Assembly (NCBI RefSeq): GCF_910578445.1
Contig: NZ_CAJTQC010000025.1
Span: 1 to 42,494 of the forward strand
DNA: 42,494 nt
Source: an uncultured Duncaniella sp.
GTDB lineage: Bacteria > Bacteroidota > Bacteroidia > Bacteroidales > Muribaculaceae
Reading direction: 5' to 3'
The stretch's first letter is position 1. Every line of letters starts with the position of its first letter. This document shows positions 34,500-42,494 of the stretch, piece by piece. A program made the position numbers and the translations under genes. The notes under the pieces were generated by a model. It had not been told where the DNA came from. It ran no database searches and saw only the letters and a program-made list of their open reading frames with translations.

Positions 34500-35348
34500 A
34501 TGAAACGGATTTTCTTGGTTCTGATGTTTATTTTGATGGTTCTGCTCTGCTTTGCCGCGAAGCGTCCCATGAGTCTTATGCGCGCCCACTACGTCTATGA
34601 GTGGAACAGCACTAAGCCTGACGACGGTTCGACCCGCCATCGGAAAGCCGATATGATACTTCAGATTGGTGAAAACGAATCACGCTTCTACTCGGTCAAG
34701 GACCAGTGGCTCGATTCTCTTACATCCACTCCCGAGGGGCGCAAACAGGAGCAGATGATGTTTGACCGTTTCATAGAGCGCTATACGAGTGGCGATAAGA
34801 GTGCCCGTCCGCCTCAGTATGATGTGAGGATTCAGGTGTTCAAGCATCATGCCAAGTCAAAGATGGATCTCTTTGCGGGAATCAGCATCGACAACTATAC
34901 ATATCCTGTCGGGATGAACGATATTCAGTGGGAAATCGGTGACTCGGTACGCACAATCTTAGGCTATGAGTGTCAGCAGGCCATAGCCGACTATCATGGA
35001 CGCAGATGGATTGTGTGGTTTACACCGGATATTCCCATTGCTGAAGGCCCGTGGCAGCTCCACGGACTTCCCGGCCTTATATTCGAAGCAGTGACCGACG
35101 ACGGTGACCACTCTTTTTCAATAAATGGCATAGGAGAGTGGTCGTCGCCGATAGAGCCTATCCCGGGAAATAAAAATTATATTAAGACTGACCGCATGTC
35201 GTATTTACGGTCACTGCACAAATCCTGCAGAGGAGGAGGTATCAATGAGTTCAATTTGCTTCAAATGCAATATGGCGAAAAGACTCTCCCTGAAGTGAAA
35301 CGTGTGTTGAAACATGATTTTCTTGAAACGGACTATCATGAGAAGTGA
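34500..35348 (+). CDS. GLPGLI-family protein, fourth in the cluster
   Basis: The 282-residue product is read from ATG 34500, which gives a signal peptide MKRIFLVLMFILMVLLCFAA; the frame is open back to 34446. The core is IQWEIGDSVRTILGYECQQA, DYHGRRWIVWFTPDIPIAEGPWQLHGLPGLIFEA. The region before it (residues about 35-140) is Lys/Arg/Asp-rich and variable relative to the other copies, and the C-terminal third has a Gly-rich, Cys-containing piece (HKSCRGGGINEF). It follows the third gene after 54 bases. This is the last gene of the cluster; the next 245 bases hold an inverted repeat and no gene. Confidence 0.88.
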   Translation: MKRIFLVLMFILMVLLCFAAKRPMSLMRAHYVYEWNSTKPDDGSTRHRKADMILQIGENESRFYSVKDQWLDSLTSTPEGRKQEQMMFDRFIERYTSGDKSARPPQYDVRIQVFKHHAKSKMDLFAGISIDNYTYPVGMNDIQWEIGDSVRTILGYECQQAIADYHGRRWIVWFTPDIPIAEGPWQLHGLPGLIFEAVTDDGDHSFSINGIGEWSSPIEPIPGNKNYIKTDRMSYLRSLHKSCRGGGINEFNLLQMQYGEKTLPEVKRVLKHDFLETDYHEK

Positions 35349-35474
35349 CAGTGGCCTTTTGCATTAGAGGTTGTGAAAAAATATTGTTAATTTTGAGGAG
35401 GGCACTTGATGATATTTTTTTGAGGCTGCCTGTATTAATCCGATTAATCAAAGTTACATTTGACAGACTATGAA

Positions 35475-35551
35475 TTCAGCTGACTTTGGCCTTTTGATTC
35501 AGTTATGTAGCTCACTACATTCCTTCATCTTAAAGACTAAAGTCAGCTGAA
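35475..35551. repeat. 77-base inverted-repeat element downstream of the GLPGLI cluster
   Basis: The ends TTCAGCTGACTTT (35475-35487) and AAAGTCAGCTGAA (35539-35551) are perfect inverted repeats. Inside, ATGTAG and CTACAT form a second small hairpin with a 4-base loop. The layout is like a REP/BIME-type unit or a terminator shared by the convergent genes. No transposase or target-site duplication was found. The remaining gap 35349-35593 shows nothing else. Confidence 0.6.
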
Positions 35552-35593
35552 AACTTACGGCTCAAAAATTAACAAGGAATTTTTAACGGCCTA

Positions 35594-37747
35594 TTAGATT
35601 CTTATTTTTTTCACCTTGCCATTGATTCTTAAAAGATAGATACCTGTTGGAAGCTCAATTGATTTGGCATGGCCTTTGTGGAAAAGTTTTCCGTCAATAC
35701 TGTATATTTCAACCGGATTATTGGTGTTGATGTTGACAATGTGTCCTGAAATAGTGATACTGTCATCTTCGGATTCAATATTTTCGATTCCGCTTTCTTC
35801 TGAAAGAGGATATATATTGTTAAAGATGCGCCAGTCGGGGTCTGCTTTGTATGACGACAGACTATTGGCCGGTACATAAACTTGGGCATTGATGTAAGTT
35901 TCGGCAGAGAAGCCACTTGAATAAATGAACGGAGGTGTTTGGGCTTTGGATATGATAACAGGATTGTTTTTATATTGCAGATTGCTGTAACAGAATGCGC
36001 AAGCTCCGATGGATTGTAATGTTGACGGCAATGAGATTTTAGATAAATATTTGTTGTAACAAGCCCAGCCTCCAATATCTGTTATACCCTCTGGAACTGT
36101 ATACTCTGAATCTGCCTTAGCTTGGGGATAAGTTAGCATAGTTGCGGTTTTACGGTCATAGAGAACGCCTCCATCGGAAAAATACCTTGGATTGTCTTCA
36201 TCAACTTCAATTTTTGTAAGGTTGCTGCATGTCGATTCGACAGCGTATTCTCCTAATGATGTGACACTTTTGGGAATATAGATTTCATTTATCAGGTATG
36301 ATGCGAATACTCGTCCGCCGATGCCTGTGACATTAAAGGTCCTGTCACGGATTTCTATTGTTTCCGGGACAATCATCTTATATTCAGGATTTGTTACTTC
36401 TGAAATGGTCACATTTGGATATATTCCTGAATATGAGTATGTGCCGTCGTTTGCAGATACCCAATCATCGGTGTTGTCTCCTTCAACAATCATGCTGAAT
36501 TTACCCCATTGTTCGTCAGTGGCGAATGCTTCTCGGGTTCCTTTCGGGACAAACAGCACTCCTTTTGAACGGTTAGTGCCTTCGAGAACACACCATGACA
36601 CCGGTATGACATTAGGGTTATGCAACACGACCACAGTCAGATTCTCTGAGTAATTAAGCGCGTTAAGTCCGTAATAGCAGACTTTTTTCGGAATGTTTAG
36701 CTTGAACAATTTGGTGTTTCTTAGAGAATTGGCTCCGAGTCCGATGAGGCTCTCAGGCAGTATGATGGATACGATTCCTTTTTCATTAAACGCTCCGTCC
36801 GGAAGGATACCGCCTGAAATGTCGGCATTGGATAGGTCGATATGTTCGAGCATCGGCATTTCGTCGCGCATGAAAGCAATATCATTTTCGTCAATGTGAC
36901 CTGAGACGGAAATATTATTGATATAGAGACGGTCTTCATTATCAGTCAGCTGCTGACTTAAGCTACCGGGGGTTTCTACGGTGAAGTGTCTTTGTTCTGT
37001 GATAAGATCTTCATCTGAACAAGCCATTAGGGTTACTGTATATTCCGGTTTTGATACAGATTGAAATAATATTCTGTCAGGGTCAATCTGAACCCTGTCA
37101 AGGTCCGGACCGACTTTGACAAAATGATGAGGCTTGTCTTCAGGCCATTTTATGGCAAGATTGTAGCCTGACGAATAGATGGGGTCGTATTGTCTTGATT
37201 CACCGTAAGTCCCTTCGCAATATCCCTCGAAAGGAATGTCATTATGGCCAAGTATATTGACGGTGATTTTGGATTTCATCACCTTATTGGATTTTACATT
37301 GCAATAGGTCTGTATTGATTGTAGAGATGAGACAGGAAGCCATGCGTCTTCTCCTTTTTCAAGAGTGATAAAACGTATGATATCCGAGTCTGATATGTCT
37401 GATGATACTCTAACGTTGTAGAATCGTTGATGCTGTCCGAAACCCCATCCGGGAGAGAGGTTTAGATTGTTTTCTTGATGGATTATTTCTTTGATTTCGC
37501 CGTCTTCGGAAATCAAAGCCAAAGCAAGAGACCCTCGGAATTTTTTTTCGGAAGAATACGACGTATTACCAATCCAATCGAAGAATGCGTTGAACGGTAC
37601 GTCTTTCTGTACATTTTCAGTATCAATCTGCATGCCGAACTTGCCCTCCATTACTAACATGGAAGGTGTCGAGCCTAATTTGGCTGCATGGCAGTTAATA
37701 AACACAGGTAAGATAAAGCTTACCATAATCAAAGCAATTCTGTGCAT
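35594..37747 (-). CDS. BspA-like leucine-rich-repeat protein with T9SS-type C-terminal tail
   Basis: The 717-residue product has a signal peptide (MHRIALIMVSFILPVFINCHAAKL). The first third is beta-rich with no named domain seen. From about residue 270 come short LRR_5-type repeats, for example ISVSGHIDENDIAFM, ISGGILPDGAFNEKGIVSIILPESLIGLG in outline, and later IYIPKSVTSLGEYAV, VPEGITDIGGWACYN and SLPSTLQSIGACAF. The C-terminal about 75 residues (VEIYSIDGKLFHKG, ELPTGIYLLRINGKVKKIRI) match a type-A type-IX secretion signal, so surface delivery is likely. BspA-like proteins bind host or bacterial ligands in known cases; the ligand here is unknown. The gene looks more AT-rich than its neighbours, which may mean transfer. 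Confidence 0.82.
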   Translation of the reverse strand: MHRIALIMVSFILPVFINCHAAKLGSTPSMLVMEGKFGMQIDTENVQKDVPFNAFFDWIGNTSYSSEKKFRGSLALALISEDGEIKEIIHQENNLNLSPGWGFGQHQRFYNVRVSSDISDSDIIRFITLEKGEDAWLPVSSLQSIQTYCNVKSNKVMKSKITVNILGHNDIPFEGYCEGTYGESRQYDPIYSSGYNLAIKWPEDKPHHFVKVGPDLDRVQIDPDRILFQSVSKPEYTVTLMACSDEDLITEQRHFTVETPGSLSQQLTDNEDRLYINNISVSGHIDENDIAFMRDEMPMLEHIDLSNADISGGILPDGAFNEKGIVSIILPESLIGLGANSLRNTKLFKLNIPKKVCYYGLNALNYSENLTVVVLHNPNVIPVSWCVLEGTNRSKGVLFVPKGTREAFATDEQWGKFSMIVEGDNTDDWVSANDGTYSYSGIYPNVTISEVTNPEYKMIVPETIEIRDRTFNVTGIGGRVFASYLINEIYIPKSVTSLGEYAVESTCSNLTKIEVDEDNPRYFSDGGVLYDRKTATMLTYPQAKADSEYTVPEGITDIGGWACYNKYLSKISLPSTLQSIGACAFCYSNLQYKNNPVIISKAQTPPFIYSSGFSAETYINAQVYVPANSLSSYKADPDWRIFNNIYPLSEESGIENIESEDDSITISGHIVNINTNNPVEIYSIDGKLFHKGHAKSIELPTGIYLLRINGKVKKIRI

Positions 37748-37879
37748 AATGATGAATTTTAGAAATAATTAAAAAGTTGAACTGTGTAGGCAATTTGGTC
37801 TGATTGTTGGAGTCTGTTCTCTGAAAAAGCAACTAAAAAGCTAAGATAAAGGTCGTTCTATTGTTCTGAACTCTACGGG

Positions 37880-37910
37880 CAAAAATAATAAAATAAATTC
37901 AATTGCGCAA
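37880..37910 (-). promoter_or_regulatory. Promoter of the LRR protein gene
   Basis: On the minus strand TTG (37910-37908) and TATTTTTG (37887-37880) are 20 bp apart. This gives a leader of about 125 bases. It is divergent from the promoter at 37946-37977. Confidence 0.55.
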
Positions 37911-37945
37911 GCGACCTCTTTGCTTTTGATTTTTTCGTATTCCCG

Positions 37946-37977
37946 TTTGCAAGGTCTGTGGAAGTTTAGTAACTTTG
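37946..37977 (+). promoter_or_regulatory. Promoter of the HU/SPOR protein gene
   Basis: TTTG (37946-37949) and TAACTTTG (37970-37977) have a 20-bp spacer, an excellent match. The GTG start at 37982 is only four bases after the -7 box, so the transcript would be leaderless or the start would lie elsewhere. Confidence 0.65.
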
Positions 37978-37981
37978 CAGT

Positions 37982-38935
37982 GTGATCGACATAGCGCAAC
38001 ATATAGAATACTTACTCATGCACCACGAATGTGTAGTGGTGCCCGGTTTCGGTGCATTCATGCTCAACCATGAATCAGCGCGTTATGATGCCAAGACACA
38101 GCGTTTTCTCCCTCCTTCACGGACTCTCGGATTCAACCCAGAAGTCCGTCACAACGACGCTTTGCTGCTCGGAAGCATCTCGCGCCGTGAGGGTGTGAGC
38201 ATTGAAAGTGCACGTATGACTCTTGATGCTTCGATTGCTTCGCTTCGCGGGCAGTTGCAGCATTGCGGAGAAGTGGCGATGGGACATCTCGGCGTTTTCA
38301 CGTCGGGTGTTAATCCTGAATCGCCTGTGTTTAATCCGTCTGACGATTCTCTCGCAGTCCGTCGTTTCGAAGGATTGCAGCCGTTGGAGATAGTTCCTCT
38401 TGATTATGAGGAGAAAGTCGAGACTGCGACCGACGATGACGCAACAGTCAATAACGAGCCTGTGGTGATACCTTTCCCGTTAAAGATTGTCGCCTCGATT
38501 GTGGCTGTGATTGTCGGACTTGGCATTCTCTATTCGACAACAAGTCTCGTGAGCGGTCCTCGTGTGAATTTCGCATCGCTTGACACCGGCATAAGCTCGC
38601 GCATCGAGCGGGTGATTGATTCGACGGTCTCTGTCTCGCGTGAAATACTGCTTAACATCGCCATGCCCCCGGCGCAGAATGATGAGCCTGTGGCCGACAG
38701 TCGTGTGGCCGAGAGTGAACCGCTTGGACGCTACATCCTTGTGGTCGGCTCTTTCCCGACTGAGAAAGCAGCCCGGAGTCACATCGCGCAGTGCAAGGAT
38801 GAGGCTATGGAGATTATCGAGATGGACGGTAACTATCGCGTCTATGTGGCATCGGCTTCCGACATAAATGAGGCTCAGTCTCTTGCAGCATCACTTTCGG
38901 AGAGTTATCCGAGTGTGTGGGTTTGTCGTCGCTAA
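37982..38935 (+). CDS. CCDC81-type HU-domain and SPOR-domain membrane protein
   Basis: The 317-residue product starts at GTG 37982 with IDIAQHIEYLLMHHECVVVPGFGAFMLNHESARYD, the prokaryotic CCDC81-like HU domain 1, and a second HU-like domain follows (about 55-115; NDALLLGSISRREGVSIESA). A transmembrane helix is at about 166-188. Residues about 249-317 are a SPOR domain (GRYILVVGSFPTEKAARSHIAQC, YRVYVASASDINEAQSLAASL), which binds denuded peptidoglycan glycans at division sites. So the HU part is cytoplasmic and the SPOR part periplasmic. A link between nucleoid or partner protein and the septum is an inference. Regulation is discussed under the promoter. Confidence 0.85.
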   Translation: MIDIAQHIEYLLMHHECVVVPGFGAFMLNHESARYDAKTQRFLPPSRTLGFNPEVRHNDALLLGSISRREGVSIESARMTLDASIASLRGQLQHCGEVAMGHLGVFTSGVNPESPVFNPSDDSLAVRRFEGLQPLEIVPLDYEEKVETATDDDATVNNEPVVIPFPLKIVASIVAVIVGLGILYSTTSLVSGPRVNFASLDTGISSRIERVIDSTVSVSREILLNIAMPPAQNDEPVADSRVAESEPLGRYILVVGSFPTEKAARSHIAQCKDEAMEIIEMDGNYRVYVASASDINEAQSLAASLSESYPSVWVCRR

Positions 38936-38993
38936 GCTGTCTCACAGAGTTCGATTGCTATAATTCTATCCCCCCTCTTATACAAGATTTATT

Positions 38994-39518
38994 ATGGATT
39001 TCCAGCAACTTCTCATCAACCGCAGAAGCATCCGTCGTTATACCGACGAAAAGATTGACCCGGAGCACGTAAAGCTCATCCTTGAGGCCGGTTTACTTTC
39101 GCCAACGTCAAAGAGTTCACGTGCGTGGCAGTTTGTCGTGGTCGAAGAACCCGACATGCTTTCACGGTTGGCCGACTGCAAGCCTGCAGGAGCGATGCCT
39201 GTGGCCAAGTGTCCGCTCGCGGTCGTGGTTGCGGTCGACACCACTGCTACTGATCCGTGGATTGAGGATGGTTCGGTGGCTGCATCGTTCATGATGCTTC
39301 AGGCTGCCTCGCTCGGTTTGGGTTCGTGCTGGATTCAGGTTCGCGGACGCTTCACGGCCGATAATATCCCTTCGGAAGAATATGTGCAGGAAGCACTCGG
39401 AATGCCTGAAACCTGCATCCCTGTCTGCATTCTCACATTCGGACACAAGGACGAGGAACGTAAGCCTCAGGATCTTGAAAAACTCAAATGGGAGAATGTC
39501 CATATCGGGAAATTCTAA
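38994..39518 (+). CDS. Nitroreductase-family flavoprotein
   Basis: The 174-residue product matches the short FMN-dependent nitroreductase-like family. Signatures are FQQLLINRRSIRRYTDEKID at the start, EAGLLSPTSKSSRAWQFVVVEE (FMN contact) and MMLQAASLGLGSCWIQVRGRF, then ILTFGHKDEERKP near the C-terminus. Such enzymes reduce nitroaromatics, quinones or enones with NAD(P)H; the real substrate is rarely known. It follows the HU/SPOR gene by 58 bases and precedes the Rossmann protein by 10 bases. Confidence 0.9.
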   Translation: MDFQQLLINRRSIRRYTDEKIDPEHVKLILEAGLLSPTSKSSRAWQFVVVEEPDMLSRLADCKPAGAMPVAKCPLAVVVAVDTTATDPWIEDGSVAASFMMLQAASLGLGSCWIQVRGRFTADNIPSEEYVQEALGMPETCIPVCILTFGHKDEERKPQDLEKLKWENVHIGKF

Positions 39519-39528
39519 CAGATTCTTT

Positions 39529-40311
39529 ATGATAAAACCTAAGATAGTAATGGTCGGAGCAGGGAATGTGGCCTCACATCTCGCTCCGGCTCTTTCTTTT
39601 TCAGGAGCATGTGAAGTGGTTCAGGTCTATAGCCGGCATATCGAATCGGCCTTGGCTCTCGCCGGCAGGATTCCCGGCGCGACGGCCACGGCTGATGTCG
39701 GAGCGGTCGTCCCCGATGCGGATATCTATCTGATTAGTGTGGCCGACGATGCCATCGCTCCGCTTGCCAAGGCTCTTCCCAAAAGTGATGCCCTCTATCT
39801 CCACACGTCCGGCTCTGTCGGCATGGAGGTTCTTGCAGGCCTTTCGGAGCGCTATGGGGTGTTTTATCCATTGCAGACATTCTCAAGGGATGTTGAGCTT
39901 GACATGGCTGAAGTTCCGCTTTTCGTCGAAGGGTCGACGGAAGAGGTCGAGTCTGAAATACGCGAATTTGCAGGGCGGTTGTTTCGCTCCGTGTATCATG
40001 CAGACAGTGATACACGCAAGAAGATGCACATCGCGGCGGTGTTTGGCTGCAACTTCACAAATTATCTCTGGACTCTTGCCTCCGAACAGCTCGCGCGCGA
40101 CGGTCTGCCGTTTGAAGTCCTCAGACCGTTGCTTGAGGAGACTTTGCGCAAGGCGTTTGTCAATTCTCCCGCAGCTTCACAGACAGGACCGGCGGCGCGC
40201 GGAGACCGCCGGGTGATTGACGGACATTTATCGCTGCTTGACGGTCGCGAAAAAGAAATATACAGCTTATTGTCGGACTGCATAATGTCGCGCCACAAAC
40301 AGGAAAAGTGA
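39529..40311 (+). CDS. Rossmann-fold DUF2520-type oxidoreductase-like protein
   Basis: The 260-residue protein has an N-terminal Rossmann domain (about 1-125; KIVMVGAGNVASHLAPALS, then ISVADDAIAPLAKALP and LHTSGSVG) and a helical C-terminal dimer domain (about 130-260; YPLQTFSRDVELD, HIAAVFGCNFTNYLWTLASEQLA). This is the plan of the DUF2520 family, which resembles pyrroline-5-carboxylate reductase. It has no established reaction. ATG 39529 is the start; the frame is open upstream but would run into the nitroreductase gene. A strong terminator follows. Confidence 0.85.
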   Translation: MIKPKIVMVGAGNVASHLAPALSFSGACEVVQVYSRHIESALALAGRIPGATATADVGAVVPDADIYLISVADDAIAPLAKALPKSDALYLHTSGSVGMEVLAGLSERYGVFYPLQTFSRDVELDMAEVPLFVEGSTEEVESEIREFAGRLFRSVYHADSDTRKKMHIAAVFGCNFTNYLWTLASEQLARDGLPFEVLRPLLEETLRKAFVNSPAASQTGPAARGDRRVIDGHLSLLDGREKEIYSLLSDCIMSRHKQEK

Positions 40312-40327
40312 TACATCGATAGGACAA

Positions 40328-40382
40328 CGAACAAAACAGCACCGCATGCGTGATTCAGCGACATGCGGTGCTGTTTTGTTCG
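40328..40382. terminator. Bidirectional terminator after the DUF2520 gene
   Basis: A perfect 21-bp stem (40328-40348 with 40362-40382) closes on a 13-base loop. It lies between convergent genes and contains an AACAAAAC/GTTTTGTT outer stem. It could end both the DUF2520 and the amylase transcripts. Confidence 0.75.
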
Positions 40383-40434
40383 GTTCTATATACAGGCAGG
40401 GCTGCCCGGTATTATTGGTCGGTGGATTGTCTAT

Positions 40435-41880
40435 CTACTTTATTTTGATGAATGCCGGCTGCCATGCTTTGAGGCTGACTGTTTTGCCTGTGGCCGGTAG
40501 CGGGAGAGCGGTGTCGGCATCGCTGAATATGATGCAGACCTGATTGCCGGTGGCTTTGTCAGTCTTTGTCACTACGAGGACATTGGTATCAGGTGTCGGA
40601 GAGACCGTGTAGAAACTCGATTCGCCGCGCCACATCGCAGGGTTGGCCTTACGGAAAGCCAATGCGTTGGCGATATAATCCTTAAGCGCTTTTTCTTGGG
40701 AATTGCGTGGCAAGAGGTGGCCGGTGGTGCGAGCGATATTGTCTTTCTGTGCTCCTTTCGAGTCGCGGCTCATGTCGGCATACTCGTCGCCATAGTAGAG
40801 AGTGATAGGTCCTGAGTAGGCTGCCAGAATGGCGTGGCGCGTCATCAGTTTCTGATAGAACAGAGGGTCAGCCGGATCGAAATGATCGGCCAGACGGTAG
40901 CCGTCGTGATTTGAAAGGAAAAGGTTTGGCATCACCGAGTCGTTGAGATATCCTCGCGAGGTGGGGGAGGAAAGCATGGTGATGACATCATTCCAGCCGT
41001 TTTCAAGTCCTTCGGAATCCAGTGCCTGCATCGGGCCGCTGATGCGTTCCTTTCCATCGAAATCGAATGCGCTTTTCAGGCCTCCGTCCTTGTAGACACC
41101 TTTATTGATGACATCAGCTGTGCCCCAGTCTTCGCCTACGAGATAGCCGAGCGTCCCCCAGCGTTCTCCGCGAGCCTTCCGCGATGCACTCACCGAGTCG
41201 ACAGCCTCGCGGATTTCATTCCAGTAGTTGTGGCCACCTTGCATTGCCTGATAAGCTTGGTCGAGCCTCCATCCGTCGATGCCATATTTGTCGATATAGT
41301 ATGTCGCGAGGTCTTTGAAATAGTCGAGTGACTGAGGATAGACCACGTTGCCTTTGCCACCGCTTTCGCCTCGGTCGCTGAAAACCCATTCCGATGTGAT
41401 TTCATGTCCGTTGGGCGATTGGGTGTTTACTCCTCCGTGATGACCGAACACACCGTCGAGAATCACATGGATGCCTCTTTTGTGGGCTTCGTCAATCAGT
41501 TCGCGCAAATCGGCCTCAGTTCCGAAGTGCGGGTCGATTTTAAAGTAGTCGTTGGTGAAATAGCCCGTAGCCTGTAGTTTCTCACCTCCTTCAGCTGTCG
41601 AACTGTCAAAAACAGGAGTCATCCACAGGGCGTTAGCCCCGAGATTCTTGATGTGGTCGAGTGAATTTATGATGCCGCGGAGATTTCCGTTTTTAATCGC
41701 GTCGTCAGGTCCCCACATGGCCTTATAGCCGGGTGCACCGTCGGGCGAGTGCTGGAATGAGGCGACCATTACCTGATAGATTATCAATTCGCGCGGATCT
41801 TCAACCGGTTCGGAGGCATGCGCCCACTTCCCGCCGAACAGCGATGCCAGCAGGCTTAGAAACATCAGTTTTAACTTCAT
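40435..41880 (-). CDS. Secreted alpha-amylase-family glycoside hydrolase (GH13)
   Basis: The 481-residue protein has a signal peptide (about 1-22, MKLKLMFLSLLASLFGGKWAHA) and a GH13 barrel. The four conserved regions are present: DGVFGHHG at 142-149, GWRLDQAYQ with nucleophile Asp207, LVGEDWG with acid/base Glu250, and FLSNHD with Asp326. A small beta domain ends the protein (FIKIK). It should cut alpha-1,4 glucosidic bonds or act on oligosaccharides; endo or exo mode cannot be decided. It is the second starch-active enzyme in the window besides the pullulanase, and again no SusC/D pair is adjacent. It is transcribed alone from the minus strand. Confidence 0.9.
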   Translation of the reverse strand: MKLKLMFLSLLASLFGGKWAHASEPVEDPRELIIYQVMVASFQHSPDGAPGYKAMWGPDDAIKNGNLRGIINSLDHIKNLGANALWMTPVFDSSTAEGGEKLQATGYFTNDYFKIDPHFGTEADLRELIDEAHKRGIHVILDGVFGHHGGVNTQSPNGHEITSEWVFSDRGESGGKGNVVYPQSLDYFKDLATYYIDKYGIDGWRLDQAYQAMQGGHNYWNEIREAVDSVSASRKARGERWGTLGYLVGEDWGTADVINKGVYKDGGLKSAFDFDGKERISGPMQALDSEGLENGWNDVITMLSSPTSRGYLNDSVMPNLFLSNHDGYRLADHFDPADPLFYQKLMTRHAILAAYSGPITLYYGDEYADMSRDSKGAQKDNIARTTGHLLPRNSQEKALKDYIANALAFRKANPAMWRGESSFYTVSPTPDTNVLVVTKTDKATGNQVCIIFSDADTALPLPATGKTVSLKAWQPAFIKIK

Positions 41881-41954
41881 TGTCGGTTTTCTTAAAATTG
41901 GAAAGGTAAAAATAAATTAGTGTAAGTGATAATAGGTGTTTTATTCTTTATGCG

Positions 41955-41985
41955 TAAAGTTACTTGAAAAATACGAGATATGCAA
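41955..41985 (-). promoter_or_regulatory. Probable promoter of the GH13 gene
   Basis: On the minus strand TTG (41985-41983) and TAACTTTA (41962-41955) are 20 bp apart; the -7 box has one mismatch from TAnnTTTG. It gives a leader of about 65 bases. Confidence 0.45.
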
Positions 41986-42151
41986 CACGCGCACCGGGAG
42001 ATGGGCTGAAAAAATATACGCCTCTCTTGGATTGTTAAACTTTTCAGTTGTCAGTGGTGTTTAAGATATACGATTTGTCTCACGATTCAATTATTGAACT
42101 ATACTTAACACACAATTAATAATAGGTTTAAATTTTTTAATTTGAAAGATT

Positions 42152-42316
42152 ATGGATAAATATGTTTGCACTGTATGCGACTGGATTTATGATCCGGCAG
42201 TAGGAGACCCTGAGAATGGTATTGAGCCGGGTGTTGCATTTGCCGACCTTCCTGACGACTGGACTTGCCCTGAGTGTGGTGTCGGAAAAGATATGTTTGA
42301 ACCATTGCCGGAATAA
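42152..42316 (+). CDS. Rubredoxin
   Basis: The 54-residue protein (ATG 42152, stop 42314-42316) is a full-length rubredoxin, a small iron-sulfur electron carrier of anaerobes. The iron is bound by the Cys pairs in YVCTVCDWIYDP and WTCPECGVGKDMFEP, each Cys-x2-Cys. The aromatic core (Tyr4, Tyr13, Trp37) is in place. No partner such as rubrerythrin, superoxide reductase or a rubredoxin oxidoreductase is next to it. It is probably used in oxygen or peroxide defence, but this is inference from the family. Confidence 0.95.
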   Translation: MDKYVCTVCDWIYDPAVGDPENGIEPGVAFADLPDDWTCPECGVGKDMFEPLPE

Positions 42317-42342
42317 TTGTCTTACACAGTAAACTGACAATA

Positions 42343-42390
42343 AAAAAATCAGTCCTTAACCCGGTTTTGCGGGACGAGGACTGATTTTTT
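42343..42390. terminator. Intrinsic terminator after rubredoxin
   Basis: A perfect 14-bp stem (42343-42356 with 42377-42390) extended by CCCG/CGGG inside carries A-runs and T-runs on its two sides, so it can work in both directions. Confidence 0.85.
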
Positions 42391-42409
42391 GTGTTTCATA
42401 GTGAAACAC
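42391..42409. repeat. Short perfect inverted repeat at the right end
   Basis: GTGTTTCA (42391-42398) and TGAAACAC (42402-42409) flank TAG. It may be an operator for a gene to the right, outside the window, or just chance. Nothing else is seen to the end at 42494. Confidence 0.35.
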
Positions 42410-42494
42410 TCTCCTGCCGGTTGTCGGCTATAGGTTTGCTATTTAACGTGAGTTCGATATAAGCAATAGACCATTCACCAATAAAACAATCAGC

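Overview
The window looks like a chromosomal segment of a Bacteroidota member, order Bacteroidales, and a gut Muribaculaceae-type organism is my best guess. The grounds are the TAnnTTTG-type -7 promoter boxes with TTG/TTTG about 19-20 bp upstream, the Bacteroidota-specific families (GLPGLI proteins, a BspA-like LRR protein with a T9SS-like tail, a CCDC81-HU/SPOR protein, a Wzi-like outer-membrane protein), the long form of IspG, and the anaerobic ThiH route in thiamine synthesis. The genus is inference. No rRNA, tRNA, IS element, phage gene or CRISPR array was found.

Layout: 1-5.4 kb is a probable five-gene operon for surface glycan work: a Wzi-like barrel, a small lipoprotein, a LegB-type dehydratase, an ATP-grasp enzyme and a NeuB-type nonulosonate synthase, closed by a strong hairpin. 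5.5-6.9 kb is rpoN. 7.2-15.4 kb is a dense housekeeping run: a frameshifted PAP2-type membrane gene, purE, ispG, ribD, a GNAT acetyltransferase, a PBP4-type dacB, an acidic protein, rsmI and a coiled-coil lipoprotein, with several ATGA overlaps. 15.5-22 kb carries a secreted type I pullulanase, purU, an RluB-family pseudouridine synthase with a remarkable Asn/Gly-rich repeat tail, and asnS.

22.0-28.8 kb is on the minus strand: a small membrane protein and then a complete-looking thiamine operon under a TPP riboswitch (transcription order thiD, thiS, thiE-like, thiE, thiG, thiC, thiH) in which thiF is missing. 28.9-35.3 kb is an accessory locus of four GLPGLI-family genes (two of them a recent tandem duplication) around a TonB-receptor-like outer-membrane protein. 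35.6-37.7 kb is an LRR protein on the minus strand. 38-42.5 kb has the HU/SPOR protein, a nitroreductase, a Rossmann/DUF2520 protein, a secreted GH13 amylase on the minus strand and an unpaired rubredoxin.

The two most interesting places are the GLPGLI/TonB-like locus, whose function is not established, and the Wzi plus ATP-grasp plus nonulosonate operon, which is an incomplete sugar pathway joined to a surface-attachment protein. All family assignments are by recognition of motifs and overall sequence character; no database search was run.
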